Below, one piece after another: positions 8,767 through 18,825 of a DNA stretch of 64,000 nucleotides. Under the pieces are notes generated by a model. That model saw only the letters and a program-made list of their open reading frames with translations. It did no database searches and was not told where the DNA came from. Source of the DNA: Novosphingobium album (ex Hu et al. 2023). Lineage in GTDB: Bacteria > Pseudomonadota > Alphaproteobacteria > Sphingomonadales > Sphingomonadaceae. The translations under genes and the position numbers were made by a program. The stretch's first letter is position 1. Each line of letters opens with the position of its first letter. The stretch is taken from positions 53,140-117,139 of the forward strand of contig NZ_JALHLE010000028.1 in the NCBI RefSeq assembly GCF_022832385.1, read 5' to 3'.

Positions 8767-11430
8767 GTGAGCACCAATCCTAATCGGCGCACGATCGTCG
8801 CGCATGGCCGTTTGGCGATGCGCGAGTTGCGCCTCAATGCTGCCCGGCAGCGGCTTCACGGGTTGCAGATTTTCTCGTTCGAGCAGCTCGCGGTCCGACT
8901 GGCGGGCGGTTTCACGCGGCCTATCGACGACGAAAGCCTGCGCAGCGCGATTCAGGCAGTCGTGCCCGAGACGCCTTTGGGCGAGCTGGATGGCATCAAG
9001 CTCTTGCCGGGCATGATCGATGCCGCTGCTGATACGCTCCACAAGGTCTGGCGCTCGGGGATCGATTTGGCCGCGCGCGCGCATGAACATCCACGCCTCG
9101 AGTCGATTGCCCGCCTCGAAGCGGCCGTTCAGGATCGGCTGCCGCCTGGAATGATGCGGCCCGCCGATCTGGCATCCGCTGCGCTCAAGCGCTTGGCTCA
9201 CGCTCCGGCGGTTCTCGGCTCCGTCGAAATCGTCGGCATCACCGAACTTTCGCCAAGCTGGCGTCCGCTTCTCGCGGCGCTTGCGGCGCATGTGCCTGTC
9301 GCATGGGTCGCCGGACCGCGTCCCGTCCCGGAGTGGCTCGCCGAGACCGATATCGAGGTGCGCCGCTCGGATGCGCGGACACCGGAACAGCACATGGTCA
9401 GCGCCGCCACCGGCTATCACGAAGCCGTTGAGGCGATCCGCTGGGCGCGCGCGCTCATGGTGACAGACGGCGTCGATCCCTCCGACATCGCCATCGCCGC
9501 CGCTTCGACTGCCGACTATGACGATCACTTCCTCGCCTTGCGTGCGGACGCCAACCTCGACCTTCATTTCGTCCATGGCATCAAAGTCACCACCACCCGC
9601 GAGGGGCAGGCTGCTGCAGCGCTTGCCGATATTCTGATCCGCGGGTTCTCACAAACTCGCATGCGCCGTCTTGCGGCGCTCTGCGGATCAGAGGCCGGCC
9701 CGTTCCAGTCATTGCCGCAAGGGTGGCTGCGCGTTCTGCCGGCCGACGCGCCGCTTGCCTCTCTCAGCGCCTGGGATCGGTTGCTCTCTCGTCTTACGGC
9801 TGCGGACTGGCCCGATGCGCAGGATCACACGGCGACCTTGCGCGCGATCGTCGATCTACTCGCGAAGGGGCATGCGGCAGCCGATGAGGTTGGTGCTGCC
9901 TTCCTGACCGGCCGTACGCTCGCGATCTGGCGCAAAGCACTTCTTGCTGGCCCATCGGTGTCGCTCGATACGACGCTCGAGAATCTGAAGCAGGATGACG
10001 GCCTTGAGGTCTGCGTGTCGCCGGCATGGATGCCCGCCAGCGCGCTTGCGGCATCGCCGCGCCGCCATGTGCGCCTCATCGGCCTCAATTCCTCGCGCTG
10101 GCCGCGCGGGATTTCCGAAGATCGCCTTATCTCCGACCATATCATCCCTACCGCCGAACTTGATCCGCTGCCGATTGGCGCTGCGGATCGGCGCGATTTC
10201 GAGACCATCCTGGCGACGACGGAGGTCGAGGTCACAATGTCGCGGGCGCGGCGAGACGGCGAAGGGCGCCTGCTCGGCCGGAGCGCGTTGCTCGGCCCGG
10301 TTACGGACGAAATCTACATCGGTCGTAACGCCGTGCCCTCTCATGCTTTCAGCGAGACCGACCGCCTGATGGCGCGGCCGGATGAGTTTGCCGGCGACAT
10401 TCAAGCCGCCAGCGCGCTCACCACCTGGCGCAATTGGCACCGCAAGGACATTACGCCGCACGACGGGTTGGTTCGCGCGGACCATCCGCTGCTGCTCGAT
10501 ATCCTCGCGCAGGTCCAATCGGCCAGCTCGTTGAAGCTGCTCCTGCGTAGTCCACTGGGCTTCGTCTGGCGCTATGGCATGCGCCTGAAGCTGCCTGAAA
10601 GCGGCACCGACCCGCTGGTGCTTGATGCATTGGCGATGGGCGATCTCGTCCACATGACCCTCGACCTTGCCCTTCAGGATCTCGAAGCCAATGGTGGCCT
10701 CGCCATCGCAGACGATGCCAAGATCTCCGCTGCGATCGAAGTCGCCGCAGGAAGCGTCGCTGGTGTCTGGGAAAGCGAGCGGGCAGTCCCGCCACCGGTC
10801 ATCTGGCGGCGCACGCTCGATGATGCCCGCGCTCTTGCAGAACGCGCGCTCACCTATCGGGGCGAGCACCTCGACGATGCTCGTTCCTACGGGGAGGTGG
10901 CCTTTGGCGGCGCCACGCCCAAGACCGGCGCCAGCAGCCCATGGGATGCGGCGACCCCAGTCGCGATCCCTGAAACCGGCTTTGCCATTAAAGGCTATAT
11001 CGACCGGCTCGATCTTTCGGGTGATGGCACGCGCGCGCTCGTCCGGGACTATAAGACCGGCCGAGCGCCCAAGGACGATATCAGCATCGATGGTGGCCGC
11101 GAGTTGCAGCGCTGCCTCTATGCGTTCGCAGTGAAGGCCCTGCTGGGAGCGGACGTATCGATCAGCGCCTCGCTGCTGTATCCGCGTACCGAGACCGACC
11201 TTCAGCTCGCCGACCCCGAAGCGACGCTTGGCGAGCTTACCGGCTATCTCCAGTCCGCGAGCGCAAGCCTAAGCGCTGGCCATGCGCTGATCGGGCCGGA
11301 CACCGGCGGGACATATGACGAACTCGCCTTCGCGCTGCCCGCCAATGCCGGCGCGACCTACTGCAAACGCAAAACACCCGCCGCCACCGATCTCCTCGGT
11401 GACGCTGCTCTGGTCTGGGAGGCCCAGTGA
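8767..11430 (+). CDS. AddB-like PD-(D/E)XK exonuclease subunit
   Basis: About 887 residues resembling the AddB/RexB side of AddAB-type helicase-nucleases. The C-terminal nuclease domain is clear: LLLRSPLGFVWRYGM with a histidine-containing helix (MGDLVHMTLDLAL), then GYIDRLD near residue 743 and VRDYKTGRA near residue 759, giving the D...DYK catalytic pattern of RecB-family nucleases. The N-terminal half lacks an obvious Walker A, as often in AddB. I prefer the GTG at 8767, preceded by AGGAGG, to the ATG at 8713, which has no leader after the inverted repeat. The stop overlaps the next gene by four bases, so the two subunits are coupled. It may process DNA ends as a defence or repair enzyme. 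Housekeeping addB is the alternative, but its place beside BREX and on a plasmid argues against that. Confidence 0.75.
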   Translation: MSTNPNRRTIVAHGRLAMRELRLNAARQRLHGLQIFSFEQLAVRLAGGFTRPIDDESLRSAIQAVVPETPLGELDGIKLLPGMIDAAADTLHKVWRSGIDLAARAHEHPRLESIARLEAAVQDRLPPGMMRPADLASAALKRLAHAPAVLGSVEIVGITELSPSWRPLLAALAAHVPVAWVAGPRPVPEWLAETDIEVRRSDARTPEQHMVSAATGYHEAVEAIRWARALMVTDGVDPSDIAIAAASTADYDDHFLALRADANLDLHFVHGIKVTTTREGQAAAALADILIRGFSQTRMRRLAALCGSEAGPFQSLPQGWLRVLPADAPLASLSAWDRLLSRLTAADWPDAQDHTATLRAIVDLLAKGHAAADEVGAAFLTGRTLAIWRKALLAGPSVSLDTTLENLKQDDGLEVCVSPAWMPASALAASPRRHVRLIGLNSSRWPRGISEDRLISDHIIPTAELDPLPIGAADRRDFETILATTEVEVTMSRARRDGEGRLLGRSALLGPVTDEIYIGRNAVPSHAFSETDRLMARPDEFAGDIQAASALTTWRNWHRKDITPHDGLVRADHPLLLDILAQVQSASSLKLLLRSPLGFVWRYGMRLKLPESGTDPLVLDALAMGDLVHMTLDLALQDLEANGGLAIADDAKISAAIEVAAGSVAGVWESERAVPPPVIWRRTLDDARALAERALTYRGEHLDDARSYGEVAFGGATPKTGASSPWDAATPVAIPETGFAIKGYIDRLDLSGDGTRALVRDYKTGRAPKDDISIDGGRELQRCLYAFAVKALLGADVSISASLLYPRTETDLQLADPEATLGELTGYLQSASASLSAGHALIGPDTGGTYDELAFALPANAGATYCKRKTPAATDLLGDAALVWEAQ

Positions 11431-14400
11431 TGACCGCCGCTCTGAATATCCTGCGCGACGACGCTGCGCGCCGTACTGCGATCAGCAGCCATGACCAGTC
11501 GCTCCTCGTGGAAGCGGGCGCCGGATCGGGCAAGACCGCCGTCATGGCAGGCCGGATCGCGGCCATGCTGGCGCAAGGCGCTCTGCCCAAATCGATCGCG
11601 GCGGTGACGTTCACCGAACTGGCCGCGAGCGAGCTTCTTGTGCGCGTCCGCGATTTCGTCAGCGAACTTGTTGCCGGAACGATCCCGACCGAACTCAAGA
11701 TCGCTTTTCCCGATGGGCTCTCCGAACAGCACAAGGCGCATCTCGCAGAGGCTGCGGCACATATCGATGAGATCACCTGCTCGACCATTCACGGCTTTTG
11801 CCAGCGCTTGATCAAACCCTATCCAGTCGAGGCCGATATCGATCCCGGCGCGAGTGTCATGGATCGCAACCAGGCCGACCTCGCCTTCATCGAGATCGTC
11901 GATACGTGGCTGCGCGAACGGCTCTCCGGTGCAGAGGGCGGCCTTATCGCGGAGATGGTACTCTACAGCCCAAGTGAGACAGTTAGCCTCATCCACCGGA
12001 TCGTCGATAATCTGCGCAAGCGGCGTACCGTTGCCGCCCCCGCCGCAGACCCGCTTGCTCCGCATCTCGCCGCGTTTCGAGCGGCGGCAGCGGCTTTCGC
12101 GGAGTTCATCCGCACCGCGCCGGCCATCGAGGAAGAGACGGTGGTCTTCGCCGAGCGCTTCGCGGAGATGGCGGATGGCCTTGAGGGCGGACCCGCCATC
12201 GATACGCCTGCCGGGCTCGTGCGGCTGCTGACCTTCCCGCCGCATCCCGACCTCTGCACCAAGGCGGGCACGTTCCTGGCCTTCAAGAAGAAGGGCAAAT
12301 GGGTTGAGGCGGCCAAACGCGAAGGTCTCGCCAAAGCAGATGGCGAGCGGCTCAATCTCGCAGCGGAAGCGGCCTATTCGGCATGCGGTGCGGCATGGCA
12401 GACGCTCACCCAGAATGTCGCGAGCCGCGTTCTAGCCGACCTGATCGGCGAAGTGCGCCCCGTGCTCGATCATTTCCGCGACTATAAGCGGTCCGCCGCG
12501 CTGCTCGATTTCGACGACCTGATCTTCGCGGCGCGCGATCTCCTGCGCGATCATGACGAGGTCCGCCGCGCGCTCGCCGGCCGCTTCTCCAAAGTGCTGG
12601 TCGATGAGTTCCAGGACACCGATCCGCTCCAGACCGAAATCTTCTGGCGCCTGTGCGGTGAGCCTGCGGAGGCTGGAGATGCGAGTGATTGGGTCAGCTT
12701 CGTCATCCGCCCCGGTGCCCTTTTCCTGGTGGGCGATCCCAAGCAGGCGATCTACCGTTTTCGAGGCGCCGATGTGTCGGCCTATGTCCGTGCCCGCGAT
12801 GCCTTTATCGCCCAGGACGAGGACAGCGTCCTGTCGATCTCGACCAACTTCCGGTCCTGCGCGCCGATTCTGACCTTCGTGAACGAACGGTTCGAGGGAC
12901 CGCTCTCTAGCGACGGCCAACCCGGCTTCACGGCGCTCGACCCCTTCCATGCCGATCGCGGGGAAGCGCTATGTATTGCCGCACTTGATGTCGTGGTCGC
13001 AGGCGAGGACGGCAAAGCGTCGGCCGAGCAACAGCGCGATGGCGAGGCCGAAGCCGTCGCGCAAATGTGCGCCCGGCTCATCGGCAGCGAAATGATCCTC
13101 GATCGGCGCACTGGCGCGGGACGCTTGTGTCGCCCAGGCGACATCGCTTTGCTCGCGCCCACCGGCAGCGACCTGTGGCGCTATGAGGAAGCCCTGGAGC
13201 GCTATGGTATCCCGGTCGCGACGCAGGCCGGCAAAGGCCTGTTCCGCCGTCAGGAAGTTCAGGATCTGATCGCGCTCACCCGCGTCTTGGCCGATCGCCG
13301 CGATACCCTCGCGCTAGGCGCGCTGCTGCGTGGGCCGCTCGTCGGCCTGACCGAAGAGCAACTCCTCGACATCATCTGGGCGCTGCCGCGCGCTGAGGAT
13401 GCACCCGACAAGCTTCCGCGTTTTGACCTCGGCGTCGATCCGGCCGACATCGCGCATCCGCTGGCTCGTGCGACGATCGAGAAACTCCAGACGCTCCAGC
13501 GTCAATGCAACAGCACTACGCCGCATGAGCTCCTGTCTCAGGCGATAGATGCGTTACGGGTACGGCCAATTCTGTTGGCGCGTCACCGCGGTCAGGCCGA
13601 GCGCGCGCTTGCCAATGTTGATCTCTATCTGAGCTTGACCTCGGCATTTGCGGTGCGGGGACTGCGCGCCTTTGCCGAGTCGATGACGGCGGCCTGGACC
13701 GACGAGACACGCGCCGTCGAAGGGCGGCCGGACGCGCAGGAAGAAGCAGTTGCGCTCTACACCATGCACGCCGCCAAAGGGCTCGAATGGCCGATCGTCA
13801 TCCCCATCAACACGATGACTGGGATCAAGGCGCCAGATAGCGCCGTCACCGACCGCGACAGTGATACCTTCTATTGCCCGGTCTTCGGCGTGAAGCCGGC
13901 AGGCTATGAAGCGGTGCTCGACGCCGAAAAAGCGGAACTCGACCGCGAACGCATCCGTCTCTGGTATGTCGCGGCGACCCGTGCCCGCGAATTACTGGTG
14001 CTGCCGCGTCTTGATGCGGCGCAGTCCAAGTCCGCCTGGATTTCGCTGGTCGATCTATCGCTGGCCGAACTGCAGGCGCTCGATCTTTCGCATCTGCCCG
14101 AAGGGATGGGTGCGGCAGCGGCACAAGCGGTCAATATCCAGACCCGTGATAGCTTTGCCGCCGAAGCCGCAGCAATCATCGATAAGCGCCAGCGCCTCGT
14201 TTGGCTCGCACCGAGCCGCGATGAAAGCCACGCCGGCCCGGTACTGACGCCTGAAGCGGTGGAGATCTGGGCAGCGGGTAATGACGGCCAGCCCGGTAAC
14301 GAAGGGCCGGCGCTGAGTGTTCAGGGTGGGCGTGAACGCGGGCTCATCCTCCATAAGCTGCTTGAAGAAGTGCTGACCGGCGAGACCGATCCCGGTGAGG

Positions 14401-14816
14401 CGGCGTTGGCCGATCGGGCTCGGGCACTGATCCTGGAAATCGGCCAGCCGGTGATGGACGATCCTGCGCAAGGCCTGAGCCCCGGCGAACTCGCTGGCTG
14501 CGTGGGGCGGGCCCTCAACCTGCCGGAAATCGCCGAGCTGCGGCCCAGTCTGGTGCCCGAACTGACCGTCTATGCGGCGGTTGATGTCGAAGGGATTGAG
14601 CAGGCGACGGTCGGCATTGCCGATGCGACCAGTTTCGACAGCGACGGCAAGCCTGCTGTCGTGATCGACTGGAAGAGCGATGTGCAGCCGACTGCGGCGA
14701 CGATCGAGCACTATCGTGCGCAGGTTCGCGCCTATCTCGACATGACCGGCACCGAGCGCGGGCTAATCGTGCTGGCGACTTCTGGGCAGACGATCGAAGT
14801 TCAAGCCAATGCCTGA
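11427..14816 (+). CDS. AddA-like UvrD/RecB-type helicase-exonuclease
   Basis: An 1129-residue superfamily 1A helicase fused to a RecB-type nuclease, the AddA arrangement. Walker A GAGSGKT is at residues 31-37, Walker B VLVDEFQDTD near 391, then GDPKQAIYRFRGAD and TNFRS (motifs III/IV), YTMHAAKGLEWP (motif V) and WYVAATRA near 846 (motif VI). The nuclease core AVVIDWKSD lies near 1078, with the QVRAYLDM helix following. Start ATGATG overlaps the AddB-like stop. The pair should form a two-subunit DNA-end resection machine. Since the pair is divergent from a BREX regulator across a shared operator, a role in phage defence is a reasonable inference. Confidence 0.85.
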   Translation: MMTAALNILRDDAARRTAISSHDQSLLVEAGAGSGKTAVMAGRIAAMLAQGALPKSIAAVTFTELAASELLVRVRDFVSELVAGTIPTELKIAFPDGLSEQHKAHLAEAAAHIDEITCSTIHGFCQRLIKPYPVEADIDPGASVMDRNQADLAFIEIVDTWLRERLSGAEGGLIAEMVLYSPSETVSLIHRIVDNLRKRRTVAAPAADPLAPHLAAFRAAAAAFAEFIRTAPAIEEETVVFAERFAEMADGLEGGPAIDTPAGLVRLLTFPPHPDLCTKAGTFLAFKKKGKWVEAAKREGLAKADGERLNLAAEAAYSACGAAWQTLTQNVASRVLADLIGEVRPVLDHFRDYKRSAALLDFDDLIFAARDLLRDHDEVRRALAGRFSKVLVDEFQDTDPLQTEIFWRLCGEPAEAGDASDWVSFVIRPGALFLVGDPKQAIYRFRGADVSAYVRARDAFIAQDEDSVLSISTNFRSCAPILTFVNERFEGPLSSDGQPGFTALDPFHADRGEALCIAALDVVVAGEDGKASAEQQRDGEAEAVAQMCARLIGSEMILDRRTGAGRLCRPGDIALLAPTGSDLWRYEEALERYGIPVATQAGKGLFRRQEVQDLIALTRVLADRRDTLALGALLRGPLVGLTEEQLLDIIWALPRAEDAPDKLPRFDLGVDPADIAHPLARATIEKLQTLQRQCNSTTPHELLSQAIDALRVRPILLARHRGQAERALANVDLYLSLTSAFAVRGLRAFAESMTAAWTDETRAVEGRPDAQEEAVALYTMHAAKGLEWPIVIPINTMTGIKAPDSAVTDRDSDTFYCPVFGVKPAGYEAVLDAEKAELDRERIRLWYVAATRARELLVLPRLDAAQSKSAWISLVDLSLAELQALDLSHLPEGMGAAAAQAVNIQTRDSFAAEAAAIIDKRQRLVWLAPSRDESHAGPVLTPEAVEIWAAGNDGQPGNEGPALSVQGGRERGLILHKLLEEVLTGETDPGEAALADRARALILEIGQPVMDDPAQGLSPGELAGCVGRALNLPEIAELRPSLVPELTVYAAVDVEGIEQATVGIADATSFDSDGKPAVVIDWKSDVQPTAATIEHYRAQVRAYLDMTGTERGLIVLATSGQTIEVQANA

Positions 14817-14941
14817 GGCCCACTGTCTTGAAATGGGCAGCGGCGTAATCAGCCGAGGCAATTAATAGCTCATCCTGAGATAGTTATGGTAGATTTTGAG
14901 CTGCCTACTTGCAAGTATGTGGGCTCATGGGGGGAACAGCT

Positions 14942-17626
14942 TTGAGCCTGAATCGCGACGAACATAACGGTGATATTGCACGAGAAGCATTGAGCATCTT
15001 TGATCGCGTAGCGGCCGGTGCCAGGGCTGAGCTCGCCCGCTTCAAGGGGCCATCGGCAGAGAGCCTCGCTCCGTTGAATACGCTCACGACTGGAAAAGCC
15101 GTCGCGAAGCTCAACGAGATCGGCCGAGAAATGCTCAATGGCCACGAAATCCTGTCACGCGAACCCGCTATTGCCAGGGTGATCGCCGCGGACGAGGCGG
15201 ACAAGCACACCATCTTCTACATCTCGCGGTTCGCACCTTCCGGGCTACTTGATGCCGGGGTTCGGTTCGCCAGTTACAACGCGCCGGTCGGGCGACTGGC
15301 TTCGCTGCGCCCGGGGGGATACATTGATGTGCCGGGCGGCTCGCTTGAAGTCGTGGAGAGAACTCTATTTCACGCTGAGGCACTCCCCGATGGCTGGGAT
15401 TCGCGGGACACCATATTTGAGGCGGATGGGCAGAAGACCCTCACCATCGCCTCATTGCTGCGTCTGCTTTCCGAGCGTGATGCCCCTGCAGATGCGCTGG
15501 ATGAGATCGAGCGCATGCTGAAGGCCGCCGAGGTTGATGACAATGTCACTATCGGGCGCAAGCGGGGCATCATCGACAAGATGCAGCTGCGCGATCAAGC
15601 GGTGCTGGACGAGTATCAAGACGCCATCTTCCGTTTGTCGCTGGATTCGCAGCTCTTGATCCTCGGCCCACCAGGGACGGGCAAAACCACGACGCTCATT
15701 CGCCGTCTGGGGCAAAAGCTCGATCCACATGGCCTGAGCGAGGACGAGCAAAGCCTGGTCGATGCTTCCCCCTCATCGCTGCCCCACGGCCAGAGCTGGA
15801 TCATGTTCACGCCGACTGATCTACTCGGGCAGTATCTGAAAGAGGCATTCAGCAGAAATAATGTGCCAGCGTCGGATCTGCGGATCAAAACGTGGATCGG
15901 GCATCGCAAGGAACTCGCGCGGAACCACCTTTCGATCTTGCGCACCGCTAACGGCGGCGGGCCGTTCGTTCTGAAGGATGCTGCGGCCACCATAACGGCA
16001 GATGCCGTAGAATCGCCGATCGATTGGTTTGAGCAATTTCAAGCCAAGCAGGACGGCGATTTCTGGTCAGGCCTCGAAAGCGCTTCTGCCATCCTGACGG
16101 CCGCCACGGACGCGGAAATCGCAAAACTGGGCGGGCGCCTCAGCACAGCCATTCAAAGCGCACGGACATCCACTCCGGCAAGCGGTATCTATGCCCTCGT
16201 CTCGCTAAGTGAAGACGTTCGCCGCATTCTCGGACGTGTTCGAGCTGATGTCGACAGCGTGCTCAAAGCAGCGCTTGCGCGCGCGCAGGCTGGCGCACGC
16301 GCTCAAGGCCTGAATTTTTTCGAGCAGCTGATCGCGTATCTCGACACCTTGGACAATCAGGCAGATCACGGCGACGATGATCTCGATGACGAAGAGGACG
16401 AAGAAGAAGACCGGTCGACGAACAAACCGGCCGCTGCCCAACGCGCTTACTATGCTGCCCTGCGGCTTCAGGCGCGCGCCAAGACACGTCGCCGTTCGAC
16501 GAGCTCCCGAAGCGCTCTTGTTATCGACTGGATCGCAGATCGAGGCCTGACCGAAGCCGAGGCCAGCGGACTGGCCGAACGGTTGGGATGGCAGTTGTCC
16601 CTCAATCGCTTCAGCGCGCCTGTTCGGCACTATCTGAGCAAGATCCCCGCCCGATACAGGCAGTTCAGGAGAGGTGAGCGCGGAGAGCGCTGGTATCCCG
16701 ATACGAACCCGGGCCGCGATCTGCACCCGCTGGAAGCTGATCTCGTGATTTTGGCGATGCTGCGCGCTGGCAATGCCTTGCTCGCGGATAACCGCGTGCG
16801 TCGGAACATTGAGCAGGCTGCCTATGAGCCACTGCGTGCTCTGCACGATATCCAGCGCAATCAAATTCTCGTGGACGAGGCCCCCGACTTTTCGCCTGTG
16901 CAGCTTGCTTGCATGCGCGCCTTGGCAGTCGAGCCGATCGGATCGTTCTTCGCCTGCGGCGATTTCAATCAACGCATCACGGAATGGGGCAGCCGAACCG
17001 AGGACAGTCTGAAATGGGTCGAACCCGGCCTGTCGATCGAACGGGTTTCGATCGCGTACAGGCAAAGCCGACAGTTACATGACTTGGCCAAGGCACTGGC
17101 TGATCCCGCTTCTGGATCGACCGCGGACGCCGGCTTGCCCGACGACGTCAATAATGATGCAGTTCCGCCAGTAATTGTTGCAGGCCTGCATGATTACGGC
17201 GACATCGCCCACTGGTTGGCAAAGCGGCTATCGGAGATCGAACGTTCCGTCTCCCCACGCACATTGCCGTCTATCGCGATACTTGTTCACGACGAGGCAG
17301 CCGTTCGGCCACTCACAGATGCGCTGAATGAGGTTATCGAGGAGCAGAATCTACATGCCGTCGCCTGTGTCGATGGCAAGATCATCGGCAGGGATGACGA
17401 GATCAGGGTCTTTGATGTTCGTCATATTAAGGGCCTGGAGTTTGAGGCTGTATTTTTCGTAGGCATTGACAGACTATCGTACGATGAACCAGATTTATTC
17501 GAAAGATACCTTTATGTCGGTGCAACGCGTGCCGCCACATATCTTGGACTGTGTTCAATCGATAACACCCCTTCGTCGATACGTAGATTAGAGCACCATT
17601 TTACAGATAATTGGCAGCAACGATAA
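14942..17626 (+). CDS. UvrD/Rep-like superfamily 1 helicase with unusual N-terminal domain
   Basis: About 894 residues. Roughly the first 230 form a domain I do not recognise, followed by Walker A GPPGTGKTT near residue 240, Walker B LVDEAPDFSP near 642, HIKGLEFEAVFFVG near 827 and YVGATRA near 858 (UvrD C-terminal motifs). Between Walker A and B is a large insert with a very acidic run (DDDLDDEEDEEEDR, about 476-490). The TTG at 14942 follows GGGGGA at good distance; upstream in-frame ATGs at 14909 and 14927 have no ribosome site. It follows the AddA-like gene after about 125 bases and is probably translated with the small gene behind it. Related helicases occur in defence systems such as Gabija (GajB), but no TOPRIM partner is present here. 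Confidence 0.75.
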   Translation: MSLNRDEHNGDIAREALSIFDRVAAGARAELARFKGPSAESLAPLNTLTTGKAVAKLNEIGREMLNGHEILSREPAIARVIAADEADKHTIFYISRFAPSGLLDAGVRFASYNAPVGRLASLRPGGYIDVPGGSLEVVERTLFHAEALPDGWDSRDTIFEADGQKTLTIASLLRLLSERDAPADALDEIERMLKAAEVDDNVTIGRKRGIIDKMQLRDQAVLDEYQDAIFRLSLDSQLLILGPPGTGKTTTLIRRLGQKLDPHGLSEDEQSLVDASPSSLPHGQSWIMFTPTDLLGQYLKEAFSRNNVPASDLRIKTWIGHRKELARNHLSILRTANGGGPFVLKDAAATITADAVESPIDWFEQFQAKQDGDFWSGLESASAILTAATDAEIAKLGGRLSTAIQSARTSTPASGIYALVSLSEDVRRILGRVRADVDSVLKAALARAQAGARAQGLNFFEQLIAYLDTLDNQADHGDDDLDDEEDEEEDRSTNKPAAAQRAYYAALRLQARAKTRRRSTSSRSALVIDWIADRGLTEAEASGLAERLGWQLSLNRFSAPVRHYLSKIPARYRQFRRGERGERWYPDTNPGRDLHPLEADLVILAMLRAGNALLADNRVRRNIEQAAYEPLRALHDIQRNQILVDEAPDFSPVQLACMRALAVEPIGSFFACGDFNQRITEWGSRTEDSLKWVEPGLSIERVSIAYRQSRQLHDLAKALADPASGSTADAGLPDDVNNDAVPPVIVAGLHDYGDIAHWLAKRLSEIERSVSPRTLPSIAILVHDEAAVRPLTDALNEVIEEQNLHAVACVDGKIIGRDDEIRVFDVRHIKGLEFEAVFFVGIDRLSYDEPDLFERYLYVGATRAATYLGLCSIDNTPSSIRRLEHHFTDNWQQR

Positions 17627-17648
17627 TTGCCAGTGAGGGCCTTCATAA

Positions 17649-18176
17649 ATGGATAGTTTTACCATCCGCTGGGTGGAATCAATGCATACAGGTGACGATT
17701 TCTCCTTCATCAACCAGGCGCTCGAAGCAGGACTAGATGAAGGTCCTTTGATTTTGGCACCTCAAAAAACTCGACGGATGTCGCCCTCAGGAGTTCGGCA
17801 GGACTATCGGGCACTTGTATTTGTGAATCCTGACTGGCTTGCAGCACACCTTGCCGAGCATCAGGAAGAACTCAACCATGAGTTCTGGCTCGGAATCTGC
17901 GAAGACGTACCACGAGAAAGGCGCGAAACGGCAGAGGCGGCTCTGTGGCACTTTGCGAAGCTGCTTGATGACCTGTCCGGCAGGAATCGGAAGCGGGCTC
18001 GACCTGTGAAAGCGGCCCTCAGTAAAGAAAATTCACGACCTCTGACCTATGGTTCTGTCGCCGACCCGACGATTTCGAACTTTGAGGCGGTGCTTGAGCA
18101 AGTGGGGGACGGCTTCGATGCCGTCGCCTTGGCCCATGAGAGCCTCCCTGCCAGGATCCTAATCTCGCGAGCTTGA
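17649..18176 (+). CDS. Hypothetical protein following the UvrD-like helicase
   Basis: A 175-residue soluble protein I cannot assign. It starts MDSFTIRWVES after GAGG in the leader, 22 bases behind the helicase stop, so it is likely cotranscribed and may be a functional partner. It contains ALVFVNPDWLAAHLAEHQEE and FWLGICEDVP, an aromatic, acidic middle section, then a basic linker (GRNRKRARPVK). No catalytic signature, membrane segment or Cys cluster is visible. Codon use is less biased than in the preceding genes, consistent with acquired DNA. Confidence 0.55.
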   Translation: MDSFTIRWVESMHTGDDFSFINQALEAGLDEGPLILAPQKTRRMSPSGVRQDYRALVFVNPDWLAAHLAEHQEELNHEFWLGICEDVPRERRETAEAALWHFAKLLDDLSGRNRKRARPVKAALSKENSRPLTYGSVADPTISNFEAVLEQVGDGFDAVALAHESLPARILISRA

Positions 18177-18276
18177 CCAAAATTTTTAATTATACCCAAT
18201 TGGGCTCAGCGTAGGACATCGCCCGTTCCCGCAAACCCGCCCAAATGCGCCGATGCCGAACAGTGGTTCACCCTCG

Positions 18277-18308
18277 GCGCTTCCCCTTCCAATGGAAACG
18301 GGAAGCGC
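18277..18308. terminator. Inverted repeat between convergent genes, possible terminator
   Basis: Arms GCGCTTCCC (18277-18285) and GGGAAGCGC (18300-18308) enclose a loop that itself pairs (TTCCA with TGGAA). It lies between the convergent helicase-partner gene and the PIN gene. There is no U-run on either side, so intrinsic termination is uncertain. Confidence 0.4.
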
Positions 18309-18324
18309 GAAAAAGGCCCTAGGA

Positions 18325-18822
18325 TCAGACCAGTTGGACGCGCAGACCTGGCACTGCTGGCGCTATCACCTGTATAAAATCTCTATCGCACGTGATGACC
18401 ACATAGTTGCGCTCGAGCGCTTGTGCTGCGATCCAAAGATCGTTCTCATCGACCTGCAAAAGCTGTCCAGTAACGCGGTCGGTCCAAGCCTCGACCCAGC
18501 GCGCGACCCGACGGCGCACATCGATCCGGGCCAGGGCGATGCTGGATTTGACGGTCGCGAAGGCATCGGCGGTGTGCCGGGTCACTTCGGCCAGGGGATG
18601 GTTCTCGGTCCGGGCCAAACAGTCCTCGATATGGGTCAGCTCCTGGCCCGCGGCTCGCGCAAGCGCCAGCCCGAACCGAAGTTCGCCGACCGTAACCACC
18701 GACACCAATTGGGCAGCATCCGCCGGCAAGGCGGCGATCGCTAATCGCACCGCTTCGTGGTTCGATCGTCGCGCGTCGTAGAGGACCGACACGAGGTTCG
18801 TATCAAGCAGATAGGTGTCCAT
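18325..18822 (-). CDS. PIN-domain ribonuclease (VapC-like) ending a methyltransferase operon
   Basis: A 165-residue PIN-domain protein. The N-terminal MDTYLLDTNLVS supplies the first acidic residue, VTVGELRFGLALAR the conserved glutamate, and NDLWIAAQA plus ITCDRDF the C-terminal aspartates. PIN nucleases cut RNA (VapC toxins) or occasionally DNA. No RHH or AbrB-type antitoxin lies next to it. Instead it starts three bases after the stop of a large adenine methyltransferase gene, which in turn overlaps an HTH gene. This suggests the nuclease works with the methyltransferase, or that the HTH protein doubles as its antitoxin; both are inference. Confidence 0.8.
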   Translation of the reverse strand: MDTYLLDTNLVSVLYDARRSNHEAVRLAIAALPADAAQLVSVVTVGELRFGLALARAAGQELTHIEDCLARTENHPLAEVTRHTADAFATVKSSIALARIDVRRRVARWVEAWTDRVTGQLLQVDENDLWIAAQALERNYVVITCDRDFIQVIAPAVPGLRVQLV

Positions 18823-18825
18823 CCG

